From an uncultured Chlamydiaceae bacterium (GTDB lineage Bacteria; Chlamydiota; Chlamydiia; Chlamydiales; Parachlamydiaceae), in NCBI GenBank assembly GCA_945957185.1, contig CAMFKA010000081.1, positions 1-8,937 on the forward strand: a DNA stretch of 8,937 nt, in the 5' to 3' direction. Shown here one piece after another: positions 3,912-8,937 of this stretch (positions are counted from its first letter, which is position 1; each line of letters opens with the position of its first letter). The notes under the pieces were generated by a model that ran no database searches, was not told where the DNA came from, and was given only the letters and a program-made list of their open reading frames with translations. Position numbers and translations under genes: made by a program.

Positions 3912-6443
3912 ATGACAGCGACAACAGAAGAGGCAAAGACTCCCATGATGGTCCAATGGCACGCTTGTAAAGAAGCTGCCGGGGACGCAATCTTATTTTT
4001 TCGGTTGGGAGATTTTTACGAAGCCTTTCATGATGATGCTGTCACTATTGCTAAAGAGTTAGAAGTCACACTTACAAAGCGTCAGGACACTCCTATGGCA
4101 GGAGTCCCCTGTCACACTTGCGAGGGCTATATCGACAAGTTAGTGTCGAAAGGGTACCGCGTCGCCATCGCCGAGCAAACGGAAGATGCGAGACAAGTGA
4201 AAGGGTTAGTCAAGCGGGAAGTGGTGCGTATTGTCACTCCCGGTTCTGTTATTAATTCCGCGCTTCTTTCCGACAAACACAACAACTTCATCGCTGCCGT
4301 TAGCAGAGTTGGAGGTCTTTATGGACTCTCCTTCATCGACATCACCACAGCGGAGTACAAAGCGATAGAATTTGACTCCGAAGCGGCACTATCCAATGAA
4401 ATCTTTCGGATCAAACCCGCTGAAATTGTGGTCTCCTCCGGTTTCAAGCAAAAGCAAAGCGCTCTTTTACAAGACCTGAAACAAAGCTACGATTTTTTGA
4501 TGACGGAGAAAGAGGATTGGATTTTTACGCATCAAAACGCACATGATTTCCTCCTCGATCACTTCAAAACTCACAGCCTCGATGGCTTTGGATTGAGAGG
4601 AATGGTTTCCGGCATCAATGCCGCCGGGGGGCTTCTGCGCTATCTAAAGGACACTTTGAGTTTGCCCACCGCTCACTTGCAAGAACTGCAAACCTACTCT
4701 ACGTCTCAATACATGTCCCTCGACCGACAAACGCAACGCAACCTCGAATTAACAGAATCGCTGCAAGATGGCGGCAAAAAGAACACCGTTTTATCAGTTC
4801 TGGATTATACAGAAACGCCTATGGGAGCGCGTCTGCTGCGCCACTGGACAAAACAGCCTCTACAGAATGTGGAAAGCATCCAATCTCGCTTGGACGCTGT
4901 CGAAGTGTTTGTGCAAAATGGCAGCCTGCAAGAGCGCCTCGCGATGATGTTATCGCAAATTCGCGACTTGGAAAGATTGATGATGAAAATGAGTTCCGGT
5001 TTCGCAACTCCTCGAGATTTAACCTCTCTTAGGAATTCGTTAGCACCACTTCCTGCGTTGAAGTCCATTCTGCAACAGTTGCCTGGCACTCCCCTCTTGA
5101 AACAACTCCACGATAAAGTACAACCCATGCCGCACTTGGTCGAATTGATTGCAAAAGCAATCGTTGAAGACCCTCCCGCACGCGTAAGCGATGGCAATTT
5201 TATACGTCAAGGGTTCCACGTAGAGCTGGATCAGTTGCGCGCAATGAGCCAAGACAGCAAATCGTGGATGATGCACTATCAAAATCAGATCAAAGAATCG
5301 ACAGGGATCAAAACCTTAAAAGTCGGTTACAACAAGATGTCCGGCTACTACATCGAAGTGAGCAAGGGGCAGACGGATAAAATGCCGGACGCATTTCAGA
5401 GAAGGCAAACGCTTGCAAATGCGGAACGTTACATCACTCCTGAATTAAAAGAGTACGAGAACAAGGTGTTAAATGCCGAGGAACGAGTCTCCGGAATCGA
5501 AACGGAATTGTTCCATCAGATTCGCCTCGAGGCGGCAAAATTTTTCAAAGAGGTGCAAACTACTGCACAGGCGCTAGCGGTTGTGGATTGCCTACAGTCG
5601 TTGGGGCACGCAGCAAGAATCAACCATTATGTGAAACCTGTTTTACACACCGGCGACCAGTTGGATATCGTAGAGGGACGTCACCCCATTATTGAATCGG
5701 CAACAAAGGTCGGAGAGCGTTTTATTCCGAACGACACTGCAATCGGAGGCCCGACAGAACGTCTATTTTTGATCACAGGCCCTAACATGGCCGGAAAATC
5801 CACTTACATTCGACAGGTGGCGCTGATCACCATTTTGGGGCATATCGGATCTTTTGTTCCCGCAAAGTCGGCATCGATTCCTATTACCGACAAAGTGTTC
5901 ACCCGCATCGGCGCTAGTGATGACCTCTCGCGAGGGCAATCCACATTTATGGTGGAGATGTCGGAAACGGCGAATATTTTGAATAACGCGACAGATAAGT
6001 CTCTCGTGATTTTGGACGAAATCGGCCGAGGAACCAGCACCTACGACGGCATTTCTATTGCATGGTCCGTTGCGGAGTATTTGTTAACAACTGATGGACG
6101 CTCCCCTAAGACCCTTTTTGCTACGCATTATTGGGAGCTCACCAAACTGCAGGAGAAAGTTCCCGGTGCGGTCAATTACCACGTCGCGGTCAATGAAGTG
6201 GAAGATGACGTCGTCTTCCTAAGAAAAATCGTCAAAGGGGATACCGACAAAAGCTACGGCATTCACGTCGCAAGGCTTGCGGGGCTTCCTCCTTCTGTAT
6301 TACATCGCGCCAAAGAGATTTTGGTGCACCTCGAAGAGAACGCCAATCGTAAAACCACCTTCGAGCCGTCAAAACCAAAACGAACGAAAGCTAAGCCTGT
6401 TGCGGCAACGCAAGAGCTGCAGCTCACCCTCTTCGGTCTATAG
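3912..6443 (+). CDS. mutS: DNA mismatch repair protein MutS
   Basis: Encodes 843 residues, close to the family's 800-890. MutS recognises mispairs and small loops in new DNA and recruits MutL. Visible parts are: the mismatch-reading Phe-x-Glu (Phe35, Glu37 in GDFYEAF) in domain I (~9-120); connector (~128-255); lever/core with clamp insertion (~270-560); and an ABC-type ATPase (~570-805). The ATPase has Walker A GPNMAGKST (623-631), the DDLSRGQSTFMVEM signature region (670-683), Walker B/D-loop LVILDEIGRGTST (698-710) and FATHYWEL (736-743). The C-terminus ends in QLTLF (837-841), a sliding-clamp binding motif, followed by only two residues. The E. coli-type tetramerisation tail is therefore absent. 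The start is supported by AGGGAG (3901-3906), directly after the fabI stop, suggesting coupled translation. No key residue is missing. Confidence 0.97.
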   Translation: MTATTEEAKTPMMVQWHACKEAAGDAILFFRLGDFYEAFHDDAVTIAKELEVTLTKRQDTPMAGVPCHTCEGYIDKLVSKGYRVAIAEQTEDARQVKGLVKREVVRIVTPGSVINSALLSDKHNNFIAAVSRVGGLYGLSFIDITTAEYKAIEFDSEAALSNEIFRIKPAEIVVSSGFKQKQSALLQDLKQSYDFLMTEKEDWIFTHQNAHDFLLDHFKTHSLDGFGLRGMVSGINAAGGLLRYLKDTLSLPTAHLQELQTYSTSQYMSLDRQTQRNLELTESLQDGGKKNTVLSVLDYTETPMGARLLRHWTKQPLQNVESIQSRLDAVEVFVQNGSLQERLAMMLSQIRDLERLMMKMSSGFATPRDLTSLRNSLAPLPALKSILQQLPGTPLLKQLHDKVQPMPHLVELIAKAIVEDPPARVSDGNFIRQGFHVELDQLRAMSQDSKSWMMHYQNQIKESTGIKTLKVGYNKMSGYYIEVSKGQTDKMPDAFQRRQTLANAERYITPELKEYENKVLNAEERVSGIETELFHQIRLEAAKFFKEVQTTAQALAVVDCLQSLGHAARINHYVKPVLHTGDQLDIVEGRHPIIESATKVGERFIPNDTAIGGPTERLFLITGPNMAGKSTYIRQVALITILGHIGSFVPAKSASIPITDKVFTRIGASDDLSRGQSTFMVEMSETANILNNATDKSLVILDEIGRGTSTYDGISIAWSVAEYLLTTDGRSPKTLFATHYWELTKLQEKVPGAVNYHVAVNEVEDDVVFLRKIVKGDTDKSYGIHVARLAGLPPSVLHRAKEILVHLEENANRKTTFEPSKPKRTKAKPVAATQELQLTLFGL

Positions 6444-6452
6444 CGACCCTTT

Positions 6453-6475
6453 GCCGCATTCGCAGCAACGTGAGG
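6453..6475. repeat. REP-like palindrome just after mutS
   Basis: The degenerate palindrome GCCGCATTCGCAGC (6453-6466) is followed by AACGTGAGG. The 24 bases 6452-6475 match 7166-7189 in direct orientation with three mismatches, tying this site to the REP set around the transposase. It begins nine bases after the mutS stop, so it will form a hairpin in the mutS 3' untranslated region. No T-tract follows; transcript protection is more plausible than intrinsic termination. Confidence 0.6.
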
Positions 6476-6523
6476 CGAATATTTCAGGGTTCCAGCTACT
6501 GCGCATTCACAGAGTAAAACGAG

Positions 6524-6612
6524 TGCCGCGGATGCGGCATAGGCATGTAGCCACAGGTGTTAACCTGTGGTAAATTATAAAAAATGAACGAGCCGCGAAT
6601 GCGGCGACAGAA
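6524..6612. repeat. Left inverted arm of the RAYT element
   Basis: It contains hairpins GCCGCGGATGCGGC (6525-6538), CCACAGGTGTTAACCTGTGG (6551-6570, 8 bp stem with GTTA loop) and GCCGCGAATGCGGC (6592-6605). The transposase start codon follows 14 bases after the arm, and AGAAGAG (6609-6615), overlapping the arm end, may serve as its ribosome binding site. Confidence 0.85.
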
Positions 6613-6625
6613 GAGTTGTTTTACT

Positions 6626-7090
6626 ATGAGCACATTTACCAAATTGACGTATCACATTGTTTTTAGCACAAAATTTCGTCGCCCTTTAATAGAGGGTGAA
6701 TTTCAAGAACGCCTTTACAGCTATATCGGTGGAATTATCCGTTCACAAAACGGACACCTCATACAAATTGGAGGAGTAGAAGATCACATCCACATATTAG
6801 CTAATTTATCACCCAAAAAAGCTGTTTCAGATTCTATTCGAGAAATCAAAGCGCAGTCGTCTAAATGGAGCAATGAAATTTCACTCGCAACGAATCGTTT
6901 CGAATGGCAAAAAGGTTATGGCGCTTTTTCGGTGAGCTATTCTCAATTAGAACAAGTTCAACGTTACATACAACATCAAAATGAACATCATCAATCTCAT
7001 TCGTTTAAAGATGAGTACATTAAATTTCTTAAACTTCACAACATTGAATTTGAACATAGATATTTATTCGAAGGTGAATATTACGGGTAA
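6626..7090 (+). CDS. IS200-like / REP-associated tyrosine transposase (Y1, HUH family)
   Basis: Encodes 154 residues from ATG 6626, the expected size for a single-domain Y1 transposase. These enzymes nick single-stranded DNA at hairpin-flanked sites through a covalent phosphotyrosine. The HUH metal site is His54-Ile55-His56 (VEDHIHIL). The nucleophile is predicted as Tyr114 in VQRYIQHQ, with Gln118 and the following HH (121-122) completing the 'YI-x-x-Q-x-x-HH' block typical of the family. The N-terminal KLTYHIVFSTKFRRPLI strand, WQKGYGAFSVS (94-104) and SFKDEYIKFLKLHNIEFEHRYL near the C-terminus are also family patterns. The active-site residues are intact, so the enzyme could be functional. 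The frame is open upstream to 6584, but those codons read through the left REP arm, so I prefer 6626 (AGAAGAG at 6609-6615). Confidence 0.9.
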   Translation: MSTFTKLTYHIVFSTKFRRPLIEGEFQERLYSYIGGIIRSQNGHLIQIGGVEDHIHILANLSPKKAVSDSIREIKAQSSKWSNEISLATNRFEWQKGYGAFSVSYSQLEQVQRYIQHQNEHHQSHSFKDEYIKFLKLHNIEFEHRYLFEGEYYG

Positions 7091-7091
7091 T

Positions 7092-7181
7092 TTCTGTCGC
7101 CGCATTCGCGGCTTCTCTTTACTATCATCGTTAACCACAGGTTAGCACCTGTGGCTACATGCATATGCCGCATCCGCGGCA
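7092..7181. repeat. Right inverted arm of the RAYT element
   Basis: It starts one base after the transposase stop and carries hairpins GCCGCATTCGCGGC (7099-7112), CCACAGGTTAGCACCTGTGG (7135-7154) and GCCGCATCCGCGGC (7167-7180). The inner hairpin could also shape the transposase mRNA 3' end. The CCACAGG/CCTGTGG stem is one pair shorter than in the left arm because one loop-closing base differs. Confidence 0.85.
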
Positions 7182-7198
7182 ACGAGAGGTTCAAAGCT

Positions 7199-7210
7199 CC
7201 GCATTCGCGG
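7199..7210. repeat. Additional REP palindrome outside the right arm
   Basis: CCGCATTCGCGG is the core of the same REP palindrome with altered outer bases. It is separated from the right arm by 17 bases (AACGAGAGG follows the arm, mirroring AACGTGAGG at 6467-6475). It is the last member of the cluster before the promoter region of the Dbl-homology gene. Confidence 0.6.
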
Positions 7211-7251
7211 CGCTAAGTGAATCCGGTGAGTTTATACTCAATCCTAGATTC

Positions 7252-7296
7252 TTAATCAAAGATTAACAAAAACCTATCTGAATCAATATTTACAAT
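7252..7296 (+). promoter_or_regulatory. Candidate promoter/operator region of the Dbl-homology gene
   Basis: A 15-base inverted repeat TTAATC-AAA-GATTAA (7252-7266) overlaps TTAACA (7263-7268), a 5/6 -35 match. TACAAT (7291-7296) is a 5/6 -10 match but the spacing to TTAACA is 22 bases, so the two are not a clean pair; AT-rich hexamers in between (about 7285-7292) match poorly. The palindrome is placed where a repressor or activator could act. The ribosome binding site GAAAGG (7321-7326) lies eight bases before ATG 7335. Confidence 0.3.
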
Positions 7297-7334
7297 AAAA
7301 TCGAACTGTTGGAATAATAAGAAAGGTATCTGAC

Positions 7335-8510
7335 ATGACTTTAACAGAAAATAGAGGAGTTGTGCCAAGCGAAATAAGTAGAGATTCTTCGTTTCCAGTT
7401 AACCAAAATACGTTCACGGGAGTGAGCCAATCCGGCAAAACAGCCAATAATCGTACCGATGATGCGCTACAGCAAAAAGTAACTGAGGCAAGCTCTCAAA
7501 AAATCGACCCGCGCAGATCCCAAATCACAGAACGACAAAACACCGAACTAAACATGACGGTTAAAAACAATACCCACCAAAACAATCCCATTAACACAAG
7601 AGTCAGAAGTGCAAGCGATCCGGTTGTCAATCAACCCTCACAAGAAAATGTTAAAAATCTGGTCATCGCGTACGAAAAAAGATTAAATCAACCGGAACAA
7701 GTTCCTCTGAACAGGCTCGCAAGAACTACGGGAACACGCAACCTAAAGGGCTTAATGCCTACAACACCTAAAACTACAGAAACACCCGATTCTAAAGAAG
7801 TTGCTGAAGCAAAACCTGCACAAGAACCCTCAAAAGCAATTGTGCGGACAAAACACATTTTCAATGAACTTGTCCAAACAGAAACCTCGTACGTGAAAAG
7901 CTTGAAATTATTAATCGCAAAACAATACACAGTTAAGGGTGACTCGAAAACCTACACCGTTTTCGGAGCCCTCCATCAAAACGGTTCCATATCTAAACAG
8001 GAAATGAAAGAGGCTGAAGATGCAGTGCGAGCTTTAGTTAAGCTATCAGAAAAGAACCTACACCAACTAAGACCTGCATTATTAAAAATTAACGAATCAG
8101 CGGGCAATCCGAAAGAATTTCACGCTGCAGTGCACGAAGGCGTAAAACAACTTAAGGAGATGTTCAGCGACTCCAACACCACTGAATTAACGGAAAAAAC
8201 GTTTAATTGCATGAAACAGTATCCATTGTGGCTTAGCTTTTCCAATGAAAAGGAAGAGATCCATAAGCAACTTACAAGACAGCTAGGGCGATTAGCAAAT
8301 AATTCTGCAGCATCTTTGAGTGGTCTCTATATTCAACCCGTTCAACGGTTGCCTAGATTTGTTTTGCTGCTGACTGACATTGAAAAAACATTAAAGAGTG
8401 CTGGAGATGTAAACGATCCATCATTAGATTTTGAAGCGTTGCAACAGGAAATTCAAAACAACCTCGAATTATTAAAAGAAAAACTAAAAGAAATAAATAG
8501 TAAGCTATAA
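7335..8510 (+). CDS. Dbl-homology (RhoGEF) domain protein, candidate secreted effector
   Basis: Encodes 391 residues. Residues ~1-165 are low-complexity and polar (rich in Asn, Thr, Ser, Gln, Arg) with no Sec signal or membrane segment. Residues ~171-390 fit a Dbl-homology domain, the eukaryotic module that strips GDP from Rho-family GTPases. CR1 is visible as IFNELVQTETSYVKSLKLL (175-193), with Glu178 at the position of the catalytic glutamate that contacts switch I. CR3 is GLYIQPVQRLPRFVLLLTDIE (330-350), matching the 'KPVQR-x-P-R-Y-x-LLL' helix except that the usual Lys is Gln334. A long amphipathic C-terminal helix follows (QQEIQNNLELLKEKLKEINSKL, 370-391). No PH domain follows, unlike most eukaryotic Dbl proteins. 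The gene looks more A-rich in codon choice than fabI/mutS (many AAA, ACA, CAA codons) and sits beside a transposase module; transfer from a eukaryotic host is plausible. I infer type III delivery from the N-terminus and the likely lifestyle only. The start is supported by GAAAGG (7321-7326). Confidence 0.82.
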   Translation: MTLTENRGVVPSEISRDSSFPVNQNTFTGVSQSGKTANNRTDDALQQKVTEASSQKIDPRRSQITERQNTELNMTVKNNTHQNNPINTRVRSASDPVVNQPSQENVKNLVIAYEKRLNQPEQVPLNRLARTTGTRNLKGLMPTTPKTTETPDSKEVAEAKPAQEPSKAIVRTKHIFNELVQTETSYVKSLKLLIAKQYTVKGDSKTYTVFGALHQNGSISKQEMKEAEDAVRALVKLSEKNLHQLRPALLKINESAGNPKEFHAAVHEGVKQLKEMFSDSNTTELTEKTFNCMKQYPLWLSFSNEKEEIHKQLTRQLGRLANNSAASLSGLYIQPVQRLPRFVLLLTDIEKTLKSAGDVNDPSLDFEALQQEIQNNLELLKEKLKEINSKL

Positions 8511-8523
8511 ATTCTGAAATAGA

Positions 8524-8555
8524 AAGAGCGCTGCAGCGCTGGCTGCAACGCTCTT
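8524..8555. terminator. Hairpin terminator between convergent genes
   Basis: AAGAGCG (8524-8530) pairs with CGCTCTT (8549-8555). After one C-A mismatch, TGCAG (8532-8536) pairs with CTGCA (8543-8547) around a six-base loop, giving about 12 pairs, many of them GC. Read on the minus strand the stem is followed by TTCTATTTC, a moderate U-tract, so it best serves the small minus-strand gene. On the plus strand it lies 13 bases after the Dbl-homology stop and probably defines that 3' end too, with a weaker tract. Confidence 0.6.
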
Positions 8556-8558
8556 AGA

Positions 8559-8585
8559 GTCATAAAGACTAGTCTTTCTTATGAC
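8559..8585. repeat. Near-palindrome overlapping the small gene's stop codon
   Basis: GTCATAA (8559-8565) pairs with TTATGAC (8579-8585), and the interior AGACTAGTCT is itself self-complementary. It includes the TAA of the minus-strand 41-residue gene. Possible roles are an mRNA 3' end structure or part of a tandem terminator with 8524-8555. Confidence 0.5.
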
Positions 8586-8704
8586 TTACGTGTTGGAACA
8601 GCTCTTTGAGCTGGTGTATTGCTTCTTTCTGTTCTTTCTGTACGAGATGGATTTTGGCTAGGATTTGTACGTCCTTGAAAGCTTTGTTTTGATTTGTTGC
8701 CCAT
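8579..8704 (-). CDS. Small basic hypothetical protein, 41 residues
   Basis: ATG at 8704-8702, TAA at 8581-8579. The peptide begins MGNKSKQSFQGRTNPSQNPS and ends RAVPTRKS. It has nine Lys/Arg against two Glu, a single aromatic (Phe9), many Ser/Thr/Asn/Gln/Pro and a short TERTER repeat, so it is expected to be disordered and strongly basic. I do not recognise a family. Evidence that it is real: a near-perfect Shine-Dalgarno GGGAGG lies five bases upstream of the ATG (8715-8710 on the minus strand), the strongest in this window. There is also a perfect TTGACA further upstream and a terminator-like hairpin just downstream. It converges on the Dbl-homology gene with 68 bases between stops. It could bind nucleic acid, act as a small secreted or regulatory peptide, or be a peptide leader; nothing here decides. 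Confidence 0.55.
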   Translation of the reverse strand: MGNKSKQSFQGRTNPSQNPSRTERTERSNTPAQRAVPTRKS

Positions 8705-8722
8705 AATTTCCTCCCTTAAGGG
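8705..8722 (-). promoter_or_regulatory. Strong ribosome binding site next to a 10-bp palindrome
   Basis: Read on the minus strand the sequence is CCCTTAAGGG, AGGAAATT, then ATG. The perfect palindrome CCCTTAAGGG (8713-8722) shares its last G residues with the GGGAGG ribosome binding site (8715-8710). A protein bound to the palindrome, or pairing of its halves between transcripts, could affect translation or transcription of the small gene. The Shine-Dalgarno is observed; the regulatory idea is inference. Confidence 0.5.
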
Positions 8723-8742
8723 TTAAGTTGTTGGACAATTTC

Positions 8743-8771
8743 TTCATCTCAATTAAACGCAACAATGTCAA
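8743..8771 (-). promoter_or_regulatory. Tentative promoter of the small basic protein gene
   Basis: TTGACA (minus strand, 8771-8766) is a perfect -35 box. At 17 bases spacing the -10 position reads GATGAA (8748-8743), only 3/6. A run of A/T-rich bases lies immediately upstream (8771-8793), like an UP element. The weak -10 keeps confidence low. Confidence 0.3.
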
Positions 8772-8829
8772 TAAAAAAATAATAATATTTAATTTCCCCT
8801 GTGAAGAATTATTATACATTTTCGGTATA

Positions 8830-8937
8830 ATTGTTGCTGAGCCCTCCGGGCGGACCCTTATGTAGCCTACGGTGACGAGCTCGCGAGGAACCGTAGGTAT
8901 TGGACAACAATAAATTAGAGCCCGTAGGGCGACTGAT
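8830..8937. repeat. Second REP-like palindrome cluster, running off the window
   Basis: Two short palindromes in a common frame, GAGCCC-TCC-GGGCG (8839-8852) and GAGCCC-GTA-GGGCG (8918-8931), bracket a longer stem. In it CCTACGGT (8866-8873) pairs with ACCGTAGG (8890-8897) around a 16-base loop that contains CTCGCGAG. The whole is wrapped by ATTGTTG (8830-8836) and CAACAAT (8905-8911). The sequence differs from the GCCGC-type REPs at 6453-7210, so it belongs to another family. It is GC-rich in an AT-rich setting, and no coding frame is apparent. The AT-rich stretch before it (about 8772-8829) holds only an ATTATAC/GTATAAT inverted repeat (8811-8817, 8825-8831). Confidence 0.6.

Larger units (their letters stand above)
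6524..7181 (+). mobile_element. RAYT/IS200-like element: transposase gene between 89/90-bp inverted hairpin arms
   Basis: The left arm (6524-6612) and right arm (7092-7181) are reverse complements. The outer 48 bases differ at two positions and the inner 22 at none; a 19/20-base stretch between them is unrelated. Each arm carries three hairpins: a GCCGC-N4-GCGGC palindrome, a CCACAGG/CCTGTGG palindrome and a second GCCGC-N4-GCGGC palindrome. A lone Y1 (HUH) transposase lies between, with no TnpB-type partner. This arrangement, a single-domain tyrosine transposase flanked by inverted REP units, is that of REP-associated tyrosine transposases. Further single REP palindromes outside the arms (6453 and 7199) suggest repeated REP deposition here. 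Exact cleavage ends cannot be placed by eye. Confidence 0.75.

Noticed and set aside
6277..6573. 98-residue plus-strand frame overlapping the end of mutS
   Set aside because: It lies largely within mutS in another frame and then runs through REP sequence; no coding features.
6584..6625. Earlier ATG adding 14 residues to the transposase
   Set aside because: Those codons lie in the left REP arm and family members begin at the MSTFTKLTYH position; AGAAGAG supports ATG 6626.
6524..7181. Full IS605-type element with TnpB
   Set aside because: Only the 154-residue Y1 transposase lies between the arms; there is no room or sequence for TnpB.
8830..8937. tRNA or structured RNA gene
   Set aside because: The stems do not form a cloverleaf, there is no CCA or T-loop pattern, and the repeated GAGCCC-N3-GGGCG units fit a REP cluster better.

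Overview
The window reads as chromosomal DNA of a member of the Chlamydiota, most likely an amoeba- or protist-associated 'environmental' lineage (Waddlia/Parachlamydia/Criblamydia type) rather than Chlamydia itself. The best marker is an enoyl-ACP reductase of the plant/chlamydial FabI type. A eukaryotic-style Dbl-homology (RhoGEF) protein, a Fic protein, a solo RAYT-type transposase and repeat-rich spacers also fit that lifestyle. Genus is not decidable by eye.

Layout: (1) 2-525, the 3' end of a DUF502 membrane-protein gene overlapping holC (DNA polymerase III chi) by 4 bases. (2) 526-641, a convergent spacer with an octamer tandem repeat. (3) 642-1247, minus strand, an ExoD-family membrane protein whose promoter predicts a leaderless mRNA. 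(4) 1248-1566, a divergent promoter region split by a 44-50 bp inverted repeat made of G-rich hexamer arrays with quadruplex potential on both strands. (5) 1567-2664, a class II Fic AMP-transferase. (6) 2664-2918, a 255 bp non-coding element bounded by 26 bp inverted repeats, with internal inverted octamer arrays. (7) 3004-6443, a fabI-mutS gene pair separated by 11 bases. (8) About 6450-7210, a small IS200/RAYT-like tyrosine transposase inside 89/90 bp inverted arms, each carrying three hairpins, plus outlying REP palindromes. (9) 7335-8510, a 391-residue protein with a disordered N-terminus and a C-terminal Dbl-homology domain, a candidate secreted Rho GTPase exchange factor. (10) 8524-8585, convergent hairpins/terminator. 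(11) 8579-8704, minus strand, an unlisted 41-residue basic protein with a very strong ribosome binding site. (12) 8830-8937, a second, different REP-like palindrome cluster running off the end.

How they fit together: holC and mutS are replication and repair genes and fabI is fatty-acid synthesis, an ordinary housekeeping backbone. The accessory signal lies in the repeat-rich spacers and the 3' third. There a transposase-plus-REP module sits directly upstream of a gene that resembles a host-directed effector. The most notable object is the bacterial Dbl-homology protein; next is the family of short-period repeat arrays, arranged as inverted pairs, that fill two of the spacers.
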